64,000 nt of DNA from an uncultured Bacillota bacterium (GTDB lineage Bacteria > Bacillota_I > Bacilli_A > RFN20 > CAG-631). Within the stretch, counting starts at the first letter, position 1, and each line of letters begins with the position of its first letter. Shown here piece after piece: positions 35,589 through 44,836 of the stretch. The position numbers were made by a program, and so were the translations under genes. The stretch is taken from contig CABUID010000001.1 of the NCBI GenBank assembly GCA_902491575.1, positions 235,271 through 299,270 of the forward strand. The letters run 5' to 3'. Under the pieces are notes generated by a model. The model was not told the origin of the DNA. It was given only the letters and a program-made list of their open reading frames with translations, and did no database searches.

Positions 35589-35604
35589 TATAAAGCAGTT
35601 AAGA

Positions 35605-35681
35605 CGGGACGTAGCACAGCTTGGTAGTGCATCTGGTTTGGGACCAGAGGGTCACAGGTTCAAATCCTGCCGTCCCGACCA
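35605..35681 (+). tRNA. tRNA-Pro (TGG)
   Basis: Acceptor CGGGACG with CGTCCCG, anticodon stem TCTGG/CCAGA around TTTGGGA (anticodon TGG), T-arm GGTTCAAATCC and an encoded CCA end. Confidence 0.95.
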
Positions 35682-35690
35682 TTGTAATTT

Positions 35691-35730
35691 AAAACTATTA
35701 AGAATTTGAAATTTTCTTAATAGTTTTTTT
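35691..35730 (+). terminator. Terminator of tRNA-Pro
   Basis: AAAACTATTAAGAA (35691-35704) pairs with TTCTTAATAGTTTT (35714-35727), followed by T residues. Confidence 0.85.
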
Positions 35731-35829
35731 ATATAAAAAAAACTAACAATTCAGATTCTTAATTTTTAATGACTCGAAACATATCATGAAGTAATTTGGA
35801 ATGTAAAAGGAGAATATTTAAAATTCTAA

Positions 35830-36111
35830 TTTTTTTTATGTTATTTTAGCTTTAAATTGGTTAAGAACTTTAGAGAGTTATGATAAAAATAATGAAGGTA
35901 AATTTGCTGTATTAAATGAAATTGAAAAAAGCTTCCTGCTAATTTATTCGATTCAGAATATAAATATAATAAAAACAAAAGGATAAAATCTTTTTCAGTT
36001 CGCGAAAGTAAATTGCCTTTAACTTTTATGATTTTAGGAATTATTTTTATTTTAATGGGAATCATTTTTGTCATTTTATATTTATTCAATATCTTTGTTT
36101 TTAATGTGTAA
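35830..36111 (+). pseudogene. Frameshifted remnant of a RipA-like membrane protein
   Basis: One frame reads ALNWLRTLESYDKNNEGKF then AVLNEIEK up to about 35930. A different frame then continues with LPANLFDSEYKY, a basic stretch, and a C-terminal hydrophobic helix (LPLTFMILGIIFILMG) to a stop at 36109-36111. The W-x-x-x-x-x-SY-x-x-x-N-x-x-KF-x-V-x-x-x-IE-x-x-LP-x-x-x-F order resembles the RipA-family octameric membrane protein as I remember it. No start codon with a ribosome site remains, so the gene is truncated and frameshifted. Confidence 0.55.
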
Positions 36112-36152
36112 ATAGGCAATAAATTTTTGAAAAATAGATAAAAATATATTAT

Positions 36153-36178
36153 AAAAGGCATAACTGCCTTTTTTTTGT
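36153..36178 (+). terminator. Intrinsic terminator after the RipA-like remnant
   Basis: AAAAGGCA (36153-36160) pairs with TGCCTTTT (36165-36172) around a 4-nt loop, with further T residues. Its survival supports a once-functional gene upstream. Confidence 0.8.
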
Positions 36179-36547
36179 TGCTAAAAGAAATTAAATAAGA
36201 TGATTTTAAAGATTCATTTGATGTCAATAATAGTAGTAGTCAAGTAAAAAAAGAAATTTGACAAATTATTTTATTTATAAAATCCAACTATGAAAAAGGA
36301 GGCGATTAGAAATAAAATCATAAAATAACTTAAAATTAGCATTTTTAGAATTCTTTCATTCTATTATTTACTAAGTAACAATAAAAAAAACAATCAAAAT
36401 AGAAGAAGGTGAATTGAATAATATAAATTATTCTCATTTTATAAAATTTATATGTTTTTAATATTATGGTGACTACTTTCATCCTATGAAAAGTAGTAAA
36501 TTATTAAATTTGATTCTATAACAAATGGTAATTAAAGGAGGACAATA
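36179..36547. other. Non-coding leader region of the galactose transport operon
   Basis: No gene was found. It holds a TTGACA (36258-36263) without a good -10 at 16-18 bp, an inverted repeat at 36472-36497, and the GGAGGA ribosome site of the binding-protein gene. Confidence 0.5.
36472..36497. repeat. Inverted repeat upstream of the galactose transport operon
   Basis: ACTACTTTCAT pairs with ATGAAAAGTAGT with one bulged A and a 3-nt centre. It lies 50 nt before the start codon; it may be a repressor site or a leader hairpin. Confidence 0.5.
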
Positions 36548-37741
36548 ATGAAAAAATTAATTCCATTTTTAGGTTTAACTCTTTCCGCTTTAATGCTTGC
36601 ATCATGTGGAGGGACATCGGTTGCAAATAAGGACAAACCATTAGTATTTTTTAATCGGCAACCTTCTGATCCAACAACTGGAAAAATTGACATGGATACG
36701 ATGAACTGGAATGATAAAACTTATTATGTAGGTTTTGATGCTGCTGGAGGCGGTGCGGTTCAAGGCAAGTTAATTACAGATTATTTAAGCACGGCTTCAT
36801 CATCAATTGACCGTAATGGGGATGGTATTATTGGTTATGTTTTGTGTATTGGTGACGTTGGCCACAATGATTCAAAAGCAAGAACAAAAGGAATACGTGA
36901 GGCATTAGGAACATGGAATGGGAGTTATGAACCTGGTAATAATAACACTAAAGAAGGAAAAGTAACAATAGGCGATAGTGAATATAAAGTTGTTGAACTT
37001 GACTCAAAAGCTATGACAGGTACGGATGGTTCTACATGGAATGCAAATGCTGCAGGTGATGCTATGGGAGGATGGGCAACGAAATATACAAGTCAAATAG
37101 ACATGGTTATTTCTAATAATGATGGAATGGCAATGGGATGTTTACAAAACACATCTTATCCTACGGGAGTGCCCATTTTTGGTTATGATGCGAATGCTGA
37201 TGCTGTTCAAGCTATAAAAGATGGTAAACTAACTGGAACGGTTTCACAAAATGTAGATGCACAAGCGACAGGGACTTTACAAGTCATTCGCAATTTATTA
37301 GATGGTTTAACAGGTGATGATGTGATTAAAAAAGGTATTAGTGAAGCGGATCAATATGGAAATAAAATTTCGGCACCTATGCAATATTTAAGTGATACAA
37401 AAGCATTGTTAGCTGAAAATGCAGCTGTTACAAAAAGTAATTGTGAACAATATATGGAAGGAAGTAGAGATGAAGGAATTAAGCAAATTGATGGTGAAAA
37501 GAAAAAAGTATTATTGACAATTTATAATGCTTCCGATAATTTCTTATCTACTTCTTATTTACCTGCATTAAATTACTATTCAAAACTAATGAATATAGAA
37601 TTAAATGTGGTTCAAGGTGACGGACAAAATGAAACATCTTGTTTAGATAAATTTGCAAATTTGAAGAACTATGATGCTTATGCAGTCAATATGGTTAAAA
37701 CGAATTCAGGACAAGACTATATTGAAAAATTGAAGTATTAA
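36548..37741 (+). CDS. Galactose-binding lipoprotein (MglB-like), circularly permuted
   Basis: 397 residues with a lipobox (LASC, Cys20). The sequence follows MglB of the galactose/methyl-galactoside importer, with VFFNRQPS (33-40), KTYYVGFDA (57-65), a calcium-type loop from Asp88 (DRNGDGIIG), GHNDSKART and MVISNNDGMAMG. The first third of normal MglB is missing at the N-terminus; instead it appears at the C-terminus (318-397: VLLTIYNASDNFLS, then NVVQGDGQNE and YAVNMVKT). The two halves are therefore in swapped order. It leads an operon with the ATPase and permease. Confidence 0.88.
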   Translation: MKKLIPFLGLTLSALMLASCGGTSVANKDKPLVFFNRQPSDPTTGKIDMDTMNWNDKTYYVGFDAAGGGAVQGKLITDYLSTASSSIDRNGDGIIGYVLCIGDVGHNDSKARTKGIREALGTWNGSYEPGNNNTKEGKVTIGDSEYKVVELDSKAMTGTDGSTWNANAAGDAMGGWATKYTSQIDMVISNNDGMAMGCLQNTSYPTGVPIFGYDANADAVQAIKDGKLTGTVSQNVDAQATGTLQVIRNLLDGLTGDDVIKKGISEADQYGNKISAPMQYLSDTKALLAENAAVTKSNCEQYMEGSRDEGIKQIDGEKKKVLLTIYNASDNFLSTSYLPALNYYSKLMNIELNVVQGDGQNETSCLDKFANLKNYDAYAVNMVKTNSGQDYIEKLKY

Positions 37742-37816
37742 TTCGTTTTCATTAAATAAGATTATCACGCCTATTTAATGGCGTGATAATTTTGCTAGAG
37801 AGGAGATTAAGAAAGA

Positions 37817-39316
37817 ATGGAACAAAATAATTATTTATTAGAAATTAAAAATCTCTCAAAATCTTTCGGAAAGAATAAAGTGTTAGATGGTATTCATTTA
37901 AATATAAAAAAAGGTATTGTCATGGGATTAATGGGCGAAAATGGTGCTGGAAAATCCACTATGATGAAATGTTTATTTGGTATCAATAGCATTGATGAAG
38001 GACATATCTTTTTAAATGGAAAAGAAATTCAATTTTCTGGACCTAAAAATGCTTTAGAAAATGGAGTGGCTATGGTTCATCAAGAATTAAATCAATGTTT
38101 AGATCGTTCCGTCGCAGATAATATGTTTTTAGGAAGATATCCTACTCATTTAGGCATTGTTAATGAAAAGAAAATGTTAGAACAATGCAGTGAATTATTT
38201 GCTTCATTAAATATGGATGTAGATCCTAAAAGAATCATGCGTACGATGTCTGTTTCTCAAAGGCAAATGGTTGAAATAGCAAAAGCTGTTTCATATGATT
38301 CAAAAATAATTGTTTTAGATGAGCCCACTTCTTCTTTGACAGAAAGAGAAATAAAAAAATTATTTGATATTATTGCTGATTTAAAAAAGCAAGGAATTTC
38401 TTTTGTTTATATTTCTCATAAAATGGATGAAGTTTTTCAAATTTGTGATGAAGTTTCCGTATTAAGAGATGGTAAAATGATTATGAGTAAAGCCATTAAA
38501 GATACGAATATGAATGAAATAATTGCTGCCATGGTAGGAAGATCTTTAGATAAACGTTTTCCTGATGTTGACAATCATCCTCAAGAAGTGATTTTAAAAG
38601 TGGAAAATCTTTATACACAATATGAACCTTTTTTACAAGATATATCTTTTGAAGTTCGTAAAGGTGAAATTTTTGGACTTTATGGTTTGGTGGGAGCAGG
38701 AAGAAGTGAACTTCTTGAAACATTATTTGGTTTAAGAATGGTCAGTAAAGGGAGTATTTTTTATAAAGGTCGAAGAGTCTTATTTAAATCCAGTAAAGAA
38801 GCAATGGAATACAATTTTGCGTTAGTAACTGAAGAAAGAAAATTTAATGGCATGTTTGCGAAAGAAACACTATATTTTAATACCTGTATTTCAAATTTAG
38901 ACAAATATAAGAAAAATAAAATGATATCCACTCCTCTTATGATTGATGCAACAGAAAAACAAATTAGTAATATGCGAACAAAATGCATGGGTTCAGATGA
39001 TTGGATTTCATCACTTTCTGGTGGCAATCAACAAAAAGTGATTATTGGGAAATGGTTAGAAAGAGATCCGGATGTTTTCTTACTTGATGAGCCGACAAGA
39101 GGAATTGATGTAGGAGCAAAATATGAAATCTATCAATTAATCATCACGATGGCCAAACAAGGGAAAACAATAATAGTAGTTTCAAGTGAAATGCCAGAAA
39201 TTTTAGGAATTACAAATCGAATAGCTGTCATGTCTAATCATCGAATAGCGGGTATTGTGAATACAAATGAAACAACTCAAGAAGAGTTGCTTCGATTAAG
39301 TGCTAAATATTTATAG
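37817..39316 (+). CDS. mglA: Galactose/methyl-galactoside ABC transporter ATPase
   Basis: 499 residues with two ATPase domains, as in MglA/RbsA. The first has GENGAGKST, a SVSQRQ signature and VLDEPTSSLT; the second has a degenerate P-loop GLVGAGRSE, LSGGNQQK and LLDEPTRGID. Family knowledge says only the first site is usually strongly active. It is the energy subunit for the permease 12 nt downstream. Confidence 0.95.
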   Translation: MEQNNYLLEIKNLSKSFGKNKVLDGIHLNIKKGIVMGLMGENGAGKSTMMKCLFGINSIDEGHIFLNGKEIQFSGPKNALENGVAMVHQELNQCLDRSVADNMFLGRYPTHLGIVNEKKMLEQCSELFASLNMDVDPKRIMRTMSVSQRQMVEIAKAVSYDSKIIVLDEPTSSLTEREIKKLFDIIADLKKQGISFVYISHKMDEVFQICDEVSVLRDGKMIMSKAIKDTNMNEIIAAMVGRSLDKRFPDVDNHPQEVILKVENLYTQYEPFLQDISFEVRKGEIFGLYGLVGAGRSELLETLFGLRMVSKGSIFYKGRRVLFKSSKEAMEYNFALVTEERKFNGMFAKETLYFNTCISNLDKYKKNKMISTPLMIDATEKQISNMRTKCMGSDDWISSLSGGNQQKVIIGKWLERDPDVFLLDEPTRGIDVGAKYEIYQLIITMAKQGKTIIVVSSEMPEILGITNRIAVMSNHRIAGIVNTNETTQEELLRLSAKYL

Positions 39317-39327
39317 GAGGTTATAGT

Positions 39328-41010
39328 ATGTCAACGGATAGGAATCATGATTTAACACCTTTATCTAAAGATAAAAAAATTGAAGAGTATAAAACTCAAT
39401 TATTTAATTTAAGAAAAGATGGCGTTTTAAGAATAACTGAATTAAAAGAAGAAAATAATACAATAAAACATAATAAACTCTTAGATCCTATAACAAAAGA
39501 AAAGACCATTCAACAAAATAAAGAACTCATTTTAAAAGCTAAGGAAATTGCATTAGCCAATCAAGAAAAAATTAAAGAAATTGAAAAAGAAGCTTGTGAT
39601 TATGTTAAAAAATTAGGAAAAGAACAAGAAAGAATTGTCAATCAAAAAGCAAATGAAAATATAGCAAGAATAAAAAAAGAACATAAAGAAAAAATAATGG
39701 AAAACAAAAAAATTGCTCAAAAGAAAAAAGAGGAATTTCATAAAAAATATGATAATTTATCTCATAAAGAGCAATATTTAGAAAAAACTTCTGAATATAA
39801 TGATATCAAAGCCTCTATTCGGTCGAAAAAAAATGACGAGTTAAACCATTATAAAACGGAACTGCAAAAACAAAAAGATGAAAAATACAACACATATTTG
39901 CAAAGAAGAAATATCATTCGCCAATTACGTAATGGTCGTCAAAAATTTATAGAAAATGAAGAATATAAATGGAAGACATATGGTTATCGGTTTAATACAA
40001 AAACTTTCTTGTTAAATAATGCTTTATATTTATCGATTTTTGTTATTTATATCGCTTGTATTATTATTGCACCAATTAAAGGTGATGGTAATTTATTAAC
40101 TTTAGATAATATTTTGCAAATATTAGAACAATCATCCACTCGAATATTTTATGCTTTAGGAGTTGCAGGATTAATTTTACTAGCAGGTACTGATTTGAGT
40201 ATAGGAAGAATGATTGCTTTAGGAAGTGTTATGACTTCTGTCATCTTGCACAATGGTCCGAATATCATTCAATTCTTTAATTTACCACCACTTGATTTTT
40301 CTGCAATACCAATGGGAATTCGCGTTATTATGGCATTAATGGTTTCCATATTGCTCTGTACATTCTTTTCTGCGATTGCTGGATTTTTTACTGCAAAATT
40401 TAAAATGCATCCATTTATTACGACTTTATCTACTCAACTATTGATTTACGGATTACTTTATTTTTCTACCAAAGGAACTCCTACAGGAGGCGTAGAATCA
40501 GGTATTAAAGACTTAATTGGTGGAAGAATAGCGATTGGAAGTATTTATTTTCCAAAAATCATTATTTATGCTATTATTGCGATTATTATAGTATGGTTCA
40601 TATGGAATAAAACAAAATTTGGAAAGAATATGTATGCAGTAGGTGGTAATGCTGAAGCAGCAGCCGTTTCAGGAATTAATGTATTTTGGACTACCTTAGG
40701 CGTTTTTATTATGGCAGGTATTTTATATGGATGTGGTTCATTTTTAGAAGCATTCCGTGCTAATTCATCTGCTGGAACAGGTCAAGGCTGGGAGTTAGAT
40801 GCTATTGCTGCTTGTGTTGTAGGAGGAATTTCCTTTAATGGTGGTGTTGGAAAAATTAAAGGTGCCGTAATGGGGGTCATTATTTTTACTGGGTTAACTT
40901 ACTGCTTATCTTTCTTACAAATTGATACAAACCTACAATTTATTTTTAAAGGCATTATCATTATGGCCGCAGTAGCATTAGATAGTGCGAAATATTTAAA
41001 GAAAAAATAA
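39328..41010 (+). CDS. mglC: Galactose ABC transporter permease (MglC) with N-terminal coiled-coil extension
   Basis: 560 residues, about 225 more than E. coli MglC. Residues 1-225 are very rich in Lys and Glu with long heptad-like helices (for example KEKTIQQNKELILKAKEI), predicting a cytoplasmic coiled coil. From about 230 on come about ten membrane helices with the permease features LLAGTDLSIGRMIALGS, AVGGNAEAAAVSGI and CVVGGISFNGGVG. A single frame with GGAGG upstream covers both parts, so the extension is genuine. Its role is unknown. Confidence 0.92.
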   Translation: MSTDRNHDLTPLSKDKKIEEYKTQLFNLRKDGVLRITELKEENNTIKHNKLLDPITKEKTIQQNKELILKAKEIALANQEKIKEIEKEACDYVKKLGKEQERIVNQKANENIARIKKEHKEKIMENKKIAQKKKEEFHKKYDNLSHKEQYLEKTSEYNDIKASIRSKKNDELNHYKTELQKQKDEKYNTYLQRRNIIRQLRNGRQKFIENEEYKWKTYGYRFNTKTFLLNNALYLSIFVIYIACIIIAPIKGDGNLLTLDNILQILEQSSTRIFYALGVAGLILLAGTDLSIGRMIALGSVMTSVILHNGPNIIQFFNLPPLDFSAIPMGIRVIMALMVSILLCTFFSAIAGFFTAKFKMHPFITTLSTQLLIYGLLYFSTKGTPTGGVESGIKDLIGGRIAIGSIYFPKIIIYAIIAIIIVWFIWNKTKFGKNMYAVGGNAEAAAVSGINVFWTTLGVFIMAGILYGCGSFLEAFRANSSAGTGQGWELDAIAACVVGGISFNGGVGKIKGAVMGVIIFTGLTYCLSFLQIDTNLQFIFKGIIIMAAVALDSAKYLKKK

Positions 41011-41027
41011 AGTTTAATAAAATGAAA

Positions 41028-41073
41028 TAAAACCTTTGAAGAGAAAATTGAAACTTAAAGGTTTTATTTTTTA
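41028..41073 (+). terminator. Intrinsic terminator of the mgl operon
   Basis: TAAAACCTTT (41028-41037) pairs with AAAGGTTTTA (41057-41066), followed by TTTTTT. Confidence 0.75.
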
Positions 41074-41168
41074 TATGAAAAACGAAAATTTTACGTTAGA
41101 AAAAACAATAGTAATAACTTCATGTAACCATTTATCTTTTTTACTAAAGAATATTAAAATAATTATCC

Positions 41169-41197
41169 TTGTAGAGGGCTATTCGCAATGCTATAAT
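41169..41197 (+). promoter_or_regulatory. Promoter of asnA
   Basis: TTGTAG at 41169-41174, a 17-bp spacer and TATAAT at 41192-41197, 28 nt before the start. Confidence 0.65.
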
Positions 41198-41224
41198 AAT
41201 AATATTTTAAGGAAGTGATTGCTC

Positions 41225-42232
41225 ATGCGAAAAAAGATTGAAGAAATAAAATATCAACCTAAATTAAATGTTTTTGAAACACAACTGGCTATAAAATATG
41301 TCAAAGATATCTTTCAACAAGAATTATCAAAGAAACTGAACTTACAAAGAGTAACAGCACCTATTTTTGTTTTAACATCAAGTGGTTTAAATGATAATTT
41401 AAATGGTACAGAAACACCTATTAAATTTCATATGGAATCAGTAAATGAAGAAATCGAAATTGTTCATTCATTAGCAAAATGGAAAAGGATGGCCTTAAAA
41501 AAATATGGCTTTTTCCCCGAAACAGGACTATACACAAATATGAATGCTATACGAAAAGATGAGAAAATTGATTTTTTACATTCCATTTATGTGGATCAGT
41601 GGGACTGGGAAAGAGTCATTACGAAACCACAAAGAAATTTTAATTATTTAAAAATTATTGTAAAAAAAATATATAAAGCGATTTATATTTTAAAACAAAA
41701 AGTAGAAAAAAAATACCCTTTTTTAACGACGGATTTGCCGAAAGAAATTCAGTTTATTTCTACTAGCCAACTTGAAAAAATGTATCCTAATTTAACTCGC
41801 AAAGAAAGAGAAGATGAGATAACTAGAAAGTATAAAGCAGTATTTTTATATCAAATAGGTTGGAATTTAATAGATGGTTATCCTCATGATGGTCGTGCTG
41901 CTGATTATGATGATTGGAATTTAAATGGGGATATTTTAGTTTATTATGATTTATATGATATGGCATTTGAATTATCGAGCATGGGGATTCGTGTAGATAA
42001 AGAATCTTTATTTAAACAACTTCAATTTAAAAAAGAAGAAAGCAAAATGAATAATCCATATTGTCAATCTATCATTCATGATGAATTACCTTTATCCATA
42101 GGAGGTGGAATTGGACAATCTAGACTTTGTATGTTCATGTTAAAAAAAGCTCATATAGGGGAAGTGCAAGTATCGATTTGGGATTTGAATGAAGTTGAAA
42201 AATTAAAATCATTAAATATTGAATTGTTATAA
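41225..42232 (+). CDS. asnA: Aspartate-ammonia ligase (asparagine synthetase A)
   Basis: 335 residues; makes asparagine from aspartate and ammonia using ATP, with a class II aminoacyl-tRNA-synthetase fold. Motifs: SSGLNDNLNGTETPI, HSLAKWKRMAL, DQWDWE, and GGGIGQSRLCMF near the end. The ATG at 41225 has GGAAG at 9-nt spacing; a TTG at 41219 is too close to it. It is a single-gene unit with no T-box leader seen. Confidence 0.95.
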   Translation: MRKKIEEIKYQPKLNVFETQLAIKYVKDIFQQELSKKLNLQRVTAPIFVLTSSGLNDNLNGTETPIKFHMESVNEEIEIVHSLAKWKRMALKKYGFFPETGLYTNMNAIRKDEKIDFLHSIYVDQWDWERVITKPQRNFNYLKIIVKKIYKAIYILKQKVEKKYPFLTTDLPKEIQFISTSQLEKMYPNLTRKEREDEITRKYKAVFLYQIGWNLIDGYPHDGRAADYDDWNLNGDILVYYDLYDMAFELSSMGIRVDKESLFKQLQFKKEESKMNNPYCQSIIHDELPLSIGGGIGQSRLCMFMLKKAHIGEVQVSIWDLNEVEKLKSLNIELL

Positions 42233-42254
42233 AAGACGAAAAAGTCTTTTTTTT
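42230..42254 (+). terminator. Intrinsic terminator of asnA
   Basis: AAAAGAC (42231-42237) pairs with GTCTTTT (42244-42250), then T residues. Confidence 0.75.
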
Positions 42255-42256
42255 CT

Positions 42257-42284
42257 TTGAATAAAAAGAAAACAATGTTATAAT
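42257..42284 (+). promoter_or_regulatory. Promoter of the second purine permease
   Basis: TTGAAT at 42257-42262, a 16-bp spacer and TATAAT at 42279-42284. The leader is only about 20 nt, so there is no room for a riboswitch. Confidence 0.65.
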
Positions 42285-42311
42285 ATTTTCGCTATATGAG
42301 GAGATTGTTTT

Positions 42312-43670
42312 ATGAATAAAATATTTCATTATAAAGAAAGAAATTCATCTATTTTGAAAGAAGTTTTAGGTGGAATTATAGTATTTTTTGCTATGATTTA
42401 TATTCTTCCAGTTAATGCAAGTATTTTGTCAGATTGCGGTGGAAATTATCAAGCGGTTTTTATTGCAACTGCATTATGTAGTGGTATTTGTTGTATGTTG
42501 ATGGGACTATTTGCGAACTATCCTATTGTTATTAGTGCTGGAATGGGAATGAGTGCTTATTTAGCTTATACAGTATGTGGTTCCTTTGGATATAGTTTTG
42601 AGCAAGCTTTATTATTAGTATTTATTTCCGGTTTGTTATTTTTGATTTTAACTTTAACTTCCTTAAGAGAAAAAATTATTCAAGCTATACCTCCGTCTTT
42701 AAAATATGCAGTGAGTGCTGGCCTTGGAGGTTTTATTTGTTTTGTTGGTTTAAAAAATGGTGGGATTATTGAAAAATCTTCTTCCACTTTTGTTCAATTA
42801 GGTGACTTTTCAAATCCGACAGTTCTTTTATCCTTATTTGGTATTGTATTAGCTTTAGTTTTAATGCAAATAAAAGGTAAAATTGGCAAACTTTCTATTA
42901 TCATTGCGATGATTGTTACGGCTTTATTTGGATTACTATTGAATGCTTTAGGCATTGAAAATATGCCTAAATTTACAAAAACGAATACTTTGGAAAATTT
43001 TTCAAGTTTTATCGATAATGTTGGTCTTTGCTTTCATAAGGATGCCTGGGCGATTTTTGTAAAGCCTGAAACTTATGCTATTTTATTTTCTTTGATTTTT
43101 GTACAAATATTTGATACGACAGCAACATTGATTGCAGTCGGAAAAAAAGTCGGAATCATGGATGAAAAAGGACAACTAATTGGTGTCCGTAAAGCCATGT
43201 TAGCAGATTCTTTCGGTTCAGTTTTTTGTGGACCTATCGGAACATCTACGCTTACCAGTTTTGCAGAATCCACTATTGGGGTAGAAAGTGGAGCAAGGAC
43301 AGGATTAAGTGCTTGTGTTACAGGATTATTGTTTTTACTATCGCCTTTTTTATATCCGATTTTTTCTATTTTTTCTGGAGTTGCAAATGGTCTAACGCCC
43401 GTGACTTCACTTGCACTTGTTTCAGTTGGATGTTTAATGTTTTCTAATTTAAAAAATATTGATTGGAACGATACGATTATTATTATTACCTCTTTTTTAA
43501 TGATTTTATTAATGATATTATGTTATTCCATCAGTGACGGGTTAGGTTTATCCATCATTTTATATTGTCTAATGATGCTTTTTGCAAAAAGGGGAAAGGA
43601 AGTTCCGATTATGTTATATGGTATAGGTGCCTTTTTTATCCTTGGTTATATTTTAAAAATAATCGTATAA
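42312..43670 (+). CDS. Purine permease (NCS2, AzgA family), second copy
   Basis: 452 residues and about 12-13 membrane helices. It shares with the permease at 14883-16448 the ILPVNASILS, VISAGMGMSAYLAYTV and IFDTTATLIAVG blocks of the AzgA family, but is about 70 residues shorter and diverged. GAGGAG precedes the start. Unlike the first copy it has no purine riboswitch, so it may take up adenine or be expressed constitutively; that is inference. Confidence 0.88.
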   Translation: MNKIFHYKERNSSILKEVLGGIIVFFAMIYILPVNASILSDCGGNYQAVFIATALCSGICCMLMGLFANYPIVISAGMGMSAYLAYTVCGSFGYSFEQALLLVFISGLLFLILTLTSLREKIIQAIPPSLKYAVSAGLGGFICFVGLKNGGIIEKSSSTFVQLGDFSNPTVLLSLFGIVLALVLMQIKGKIGKLSIIIAMIVTALFGLLLNALGIENMPKFTKTNTLENFSSFIDNVGLCFHKDAWAIFVKPETYAILFSLIFVQIFDTTATLIAVGKKVGIMDEKGQLIGVRKAMLADSFGSVFCGPIGTSTLTSFAESTIGVESGARTGLSACVTGLLFLLSPFLYPIFSIFSGVANGLTPVTSLALVSVGCLMFSNLKNIDWNDTIIIITSFLMILLMILCYSISDGLGLSIILYCLMMLFAKRGKEVPIMLYGIGAFFILGYILKIIV

Positions 43671-43673
43671 ACA

Positions 43674-44732
43674 CTATAATTGAAGTTTTAAAATTAGTTT
43701 CTTAATGGTATCAAAAGATAATAAATCTTGAATGTCTTTTATCGTTTTAATGCAAGTTGTGTTTAAAAGTTTTTTTAGTTGAACAATTATCAAATCATAA
43801 ATAGAATGAATTTCATGATTATCGATAGCATAGATTTCTTCATAAAGAAGAAGAATGAAACATCTTCTTAACATAATAAGCATGGATTTTTCTATCCAAT
43901 AGTCAAATTGGGTATTGAAATGATGAGTAGCTGCTTGTTTCATTTTTATATACAAAGGTAAACCATCCTCTACATCTTTGTACAAGTCTATAAAAGCATA
44001 AGAATAATCAAAATCTTTGTTTTGTATGAAAAGGAGAGCATCTTCGTGAATAATTTTAATTTTATCTTTGTAATGAAATTGTGGAAGAATGTGTTTTTCA
44101 AATAAATGAATAATATTTTCATCTTTTTCAATAATCGTAATCGATTTTACATTCTCTTTTAAAGAACACATATAAGCAAAATATCCTAAACCAAGTCCAA
44201 ATGTAATAACATTTCCCGTTGCGTTTTCAATGGCTTTTTCCATTGTATTCATTTCATGAGGAGTAATTAACATCCATATATTTTGATGATCAAGTAATGA
44301 AGGATAAAAGAAAGATTCTTGAAAATATCCTATAGAGGTGCATTCTAAATAATCATTATCAATATCAATGTCTTTATAAATAAATCCTTCATAAGGATTA
44401 AACTTATTTAATTTAAATTCATAATTACCTTCCTTAATGTTTGTTAAATGTATATTTTGAACATAAGGGTTTTCTAAATATTTTTTTTCATCTAGTAAAT
44501 GAAAACTTTGCTCTATTTTATTTGATTTTAAAAAATTAATGAATTCAGTTGAATAATAAAAATAATGGATAATATTATCAAAGAAGGATAATTTTTTTTG
44601 GTAATTTTTAGATATTTTTTTACTTTTTTGCAAGTATTCTAGATAAAAATCGGATTTTATTTTATTCGTTTCATCATTTTTTAATAAGTTTTCAATATAT
44701 TTTCGTTCTTTTTCTCCAATTTTAATGTTCAT
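43674..44732 (-). CDS. SAM-methyltransferase-like Rossmann protein (paralogue of 6957-7817)
   Basis: About 352 residues. The Rossmann core shares long identical stretches with the first copy (FGLGLGYFAYMCSLKENV, IEKDEN, TPHEMNTM), then FIDLYKD on the fourth strand. It is about 65 residues longer, with extra helices at both ends. The ATG at 44732 has GGAG 5 nt upstream; the in-frame ATG at 44756 does not. It converges on the purine permease and has no clear operon partner. The reaction is unknown. Confidence 0.65.
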   Translation of the reverse strand: MNIKIGEKERKYIENLLKNDETNKIKSDFYLEYLQKSKKISKNYQKKLSFFDNIIHYFYYSTEFINFLKSNKIEQSFHLLDEKKYLENPYVQNIHLTNIKEGNYEFKLNKFNPYEGFIYKDIDIDNDYLECTSIGYFQESFFYPSLLDHQNIWMLITPHEMNTMEKAIENATGNVITFGLGLGYFAYMCSLKENVKSITIIEKDENIIHLFEKHILPQFHYKDKIKIIHEDALLFIQNKDFDYSYAFIDLYKDVEDGLPLYIKMKQAATHHFNTQFDYWIEKSMLIMLRRCFILLLYEEIYAIDNHEIHSIYDLIIVQLKKLLNTTCIKTIKDIQDLLSFDTIKKLILKLQL

Positions 44733-44836
44733 ATGTACTCCTATTGCGATGTTCAATACACTCTTATTAATTATATATTATTTTTTTAAAATATGTGTTA
44801 AAATAATAAAAATAAAAATGAACTTGGAGGAGAATT

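Noticed and set aside
35841..36227. A 128-residue minus-strand open frame
   Set aside because: It overlaps the plus-strand RipA-like remnant and a tRNA-downstream terminator, is very rich in Ile/Lys/Leu from AT composition, and has no ribosome site. The plus-strand reading explains the region better.
36258..36294. TTGACA as the -35 of the galactose transport operon
   Set aside because: No acceptable -10 lies at 16-18 bp; the nearest candidates are 12 or 25 bp away.
36548..37741. Galactose-binding protein as an N-terminally truncated MglB
   Set aside because: The missing N-terminal subdomain is present at the C-terminus, the protein has an intact lipobox and ribosome site, and the length is normal. 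Permutation fits better than truncation.
41011..41224. T-box leader in front of asnA
   Set aside because: The space between the promoter at 41169-41197 and the start is under 30 nt, and no T-box sequence or antiterminator was seen.
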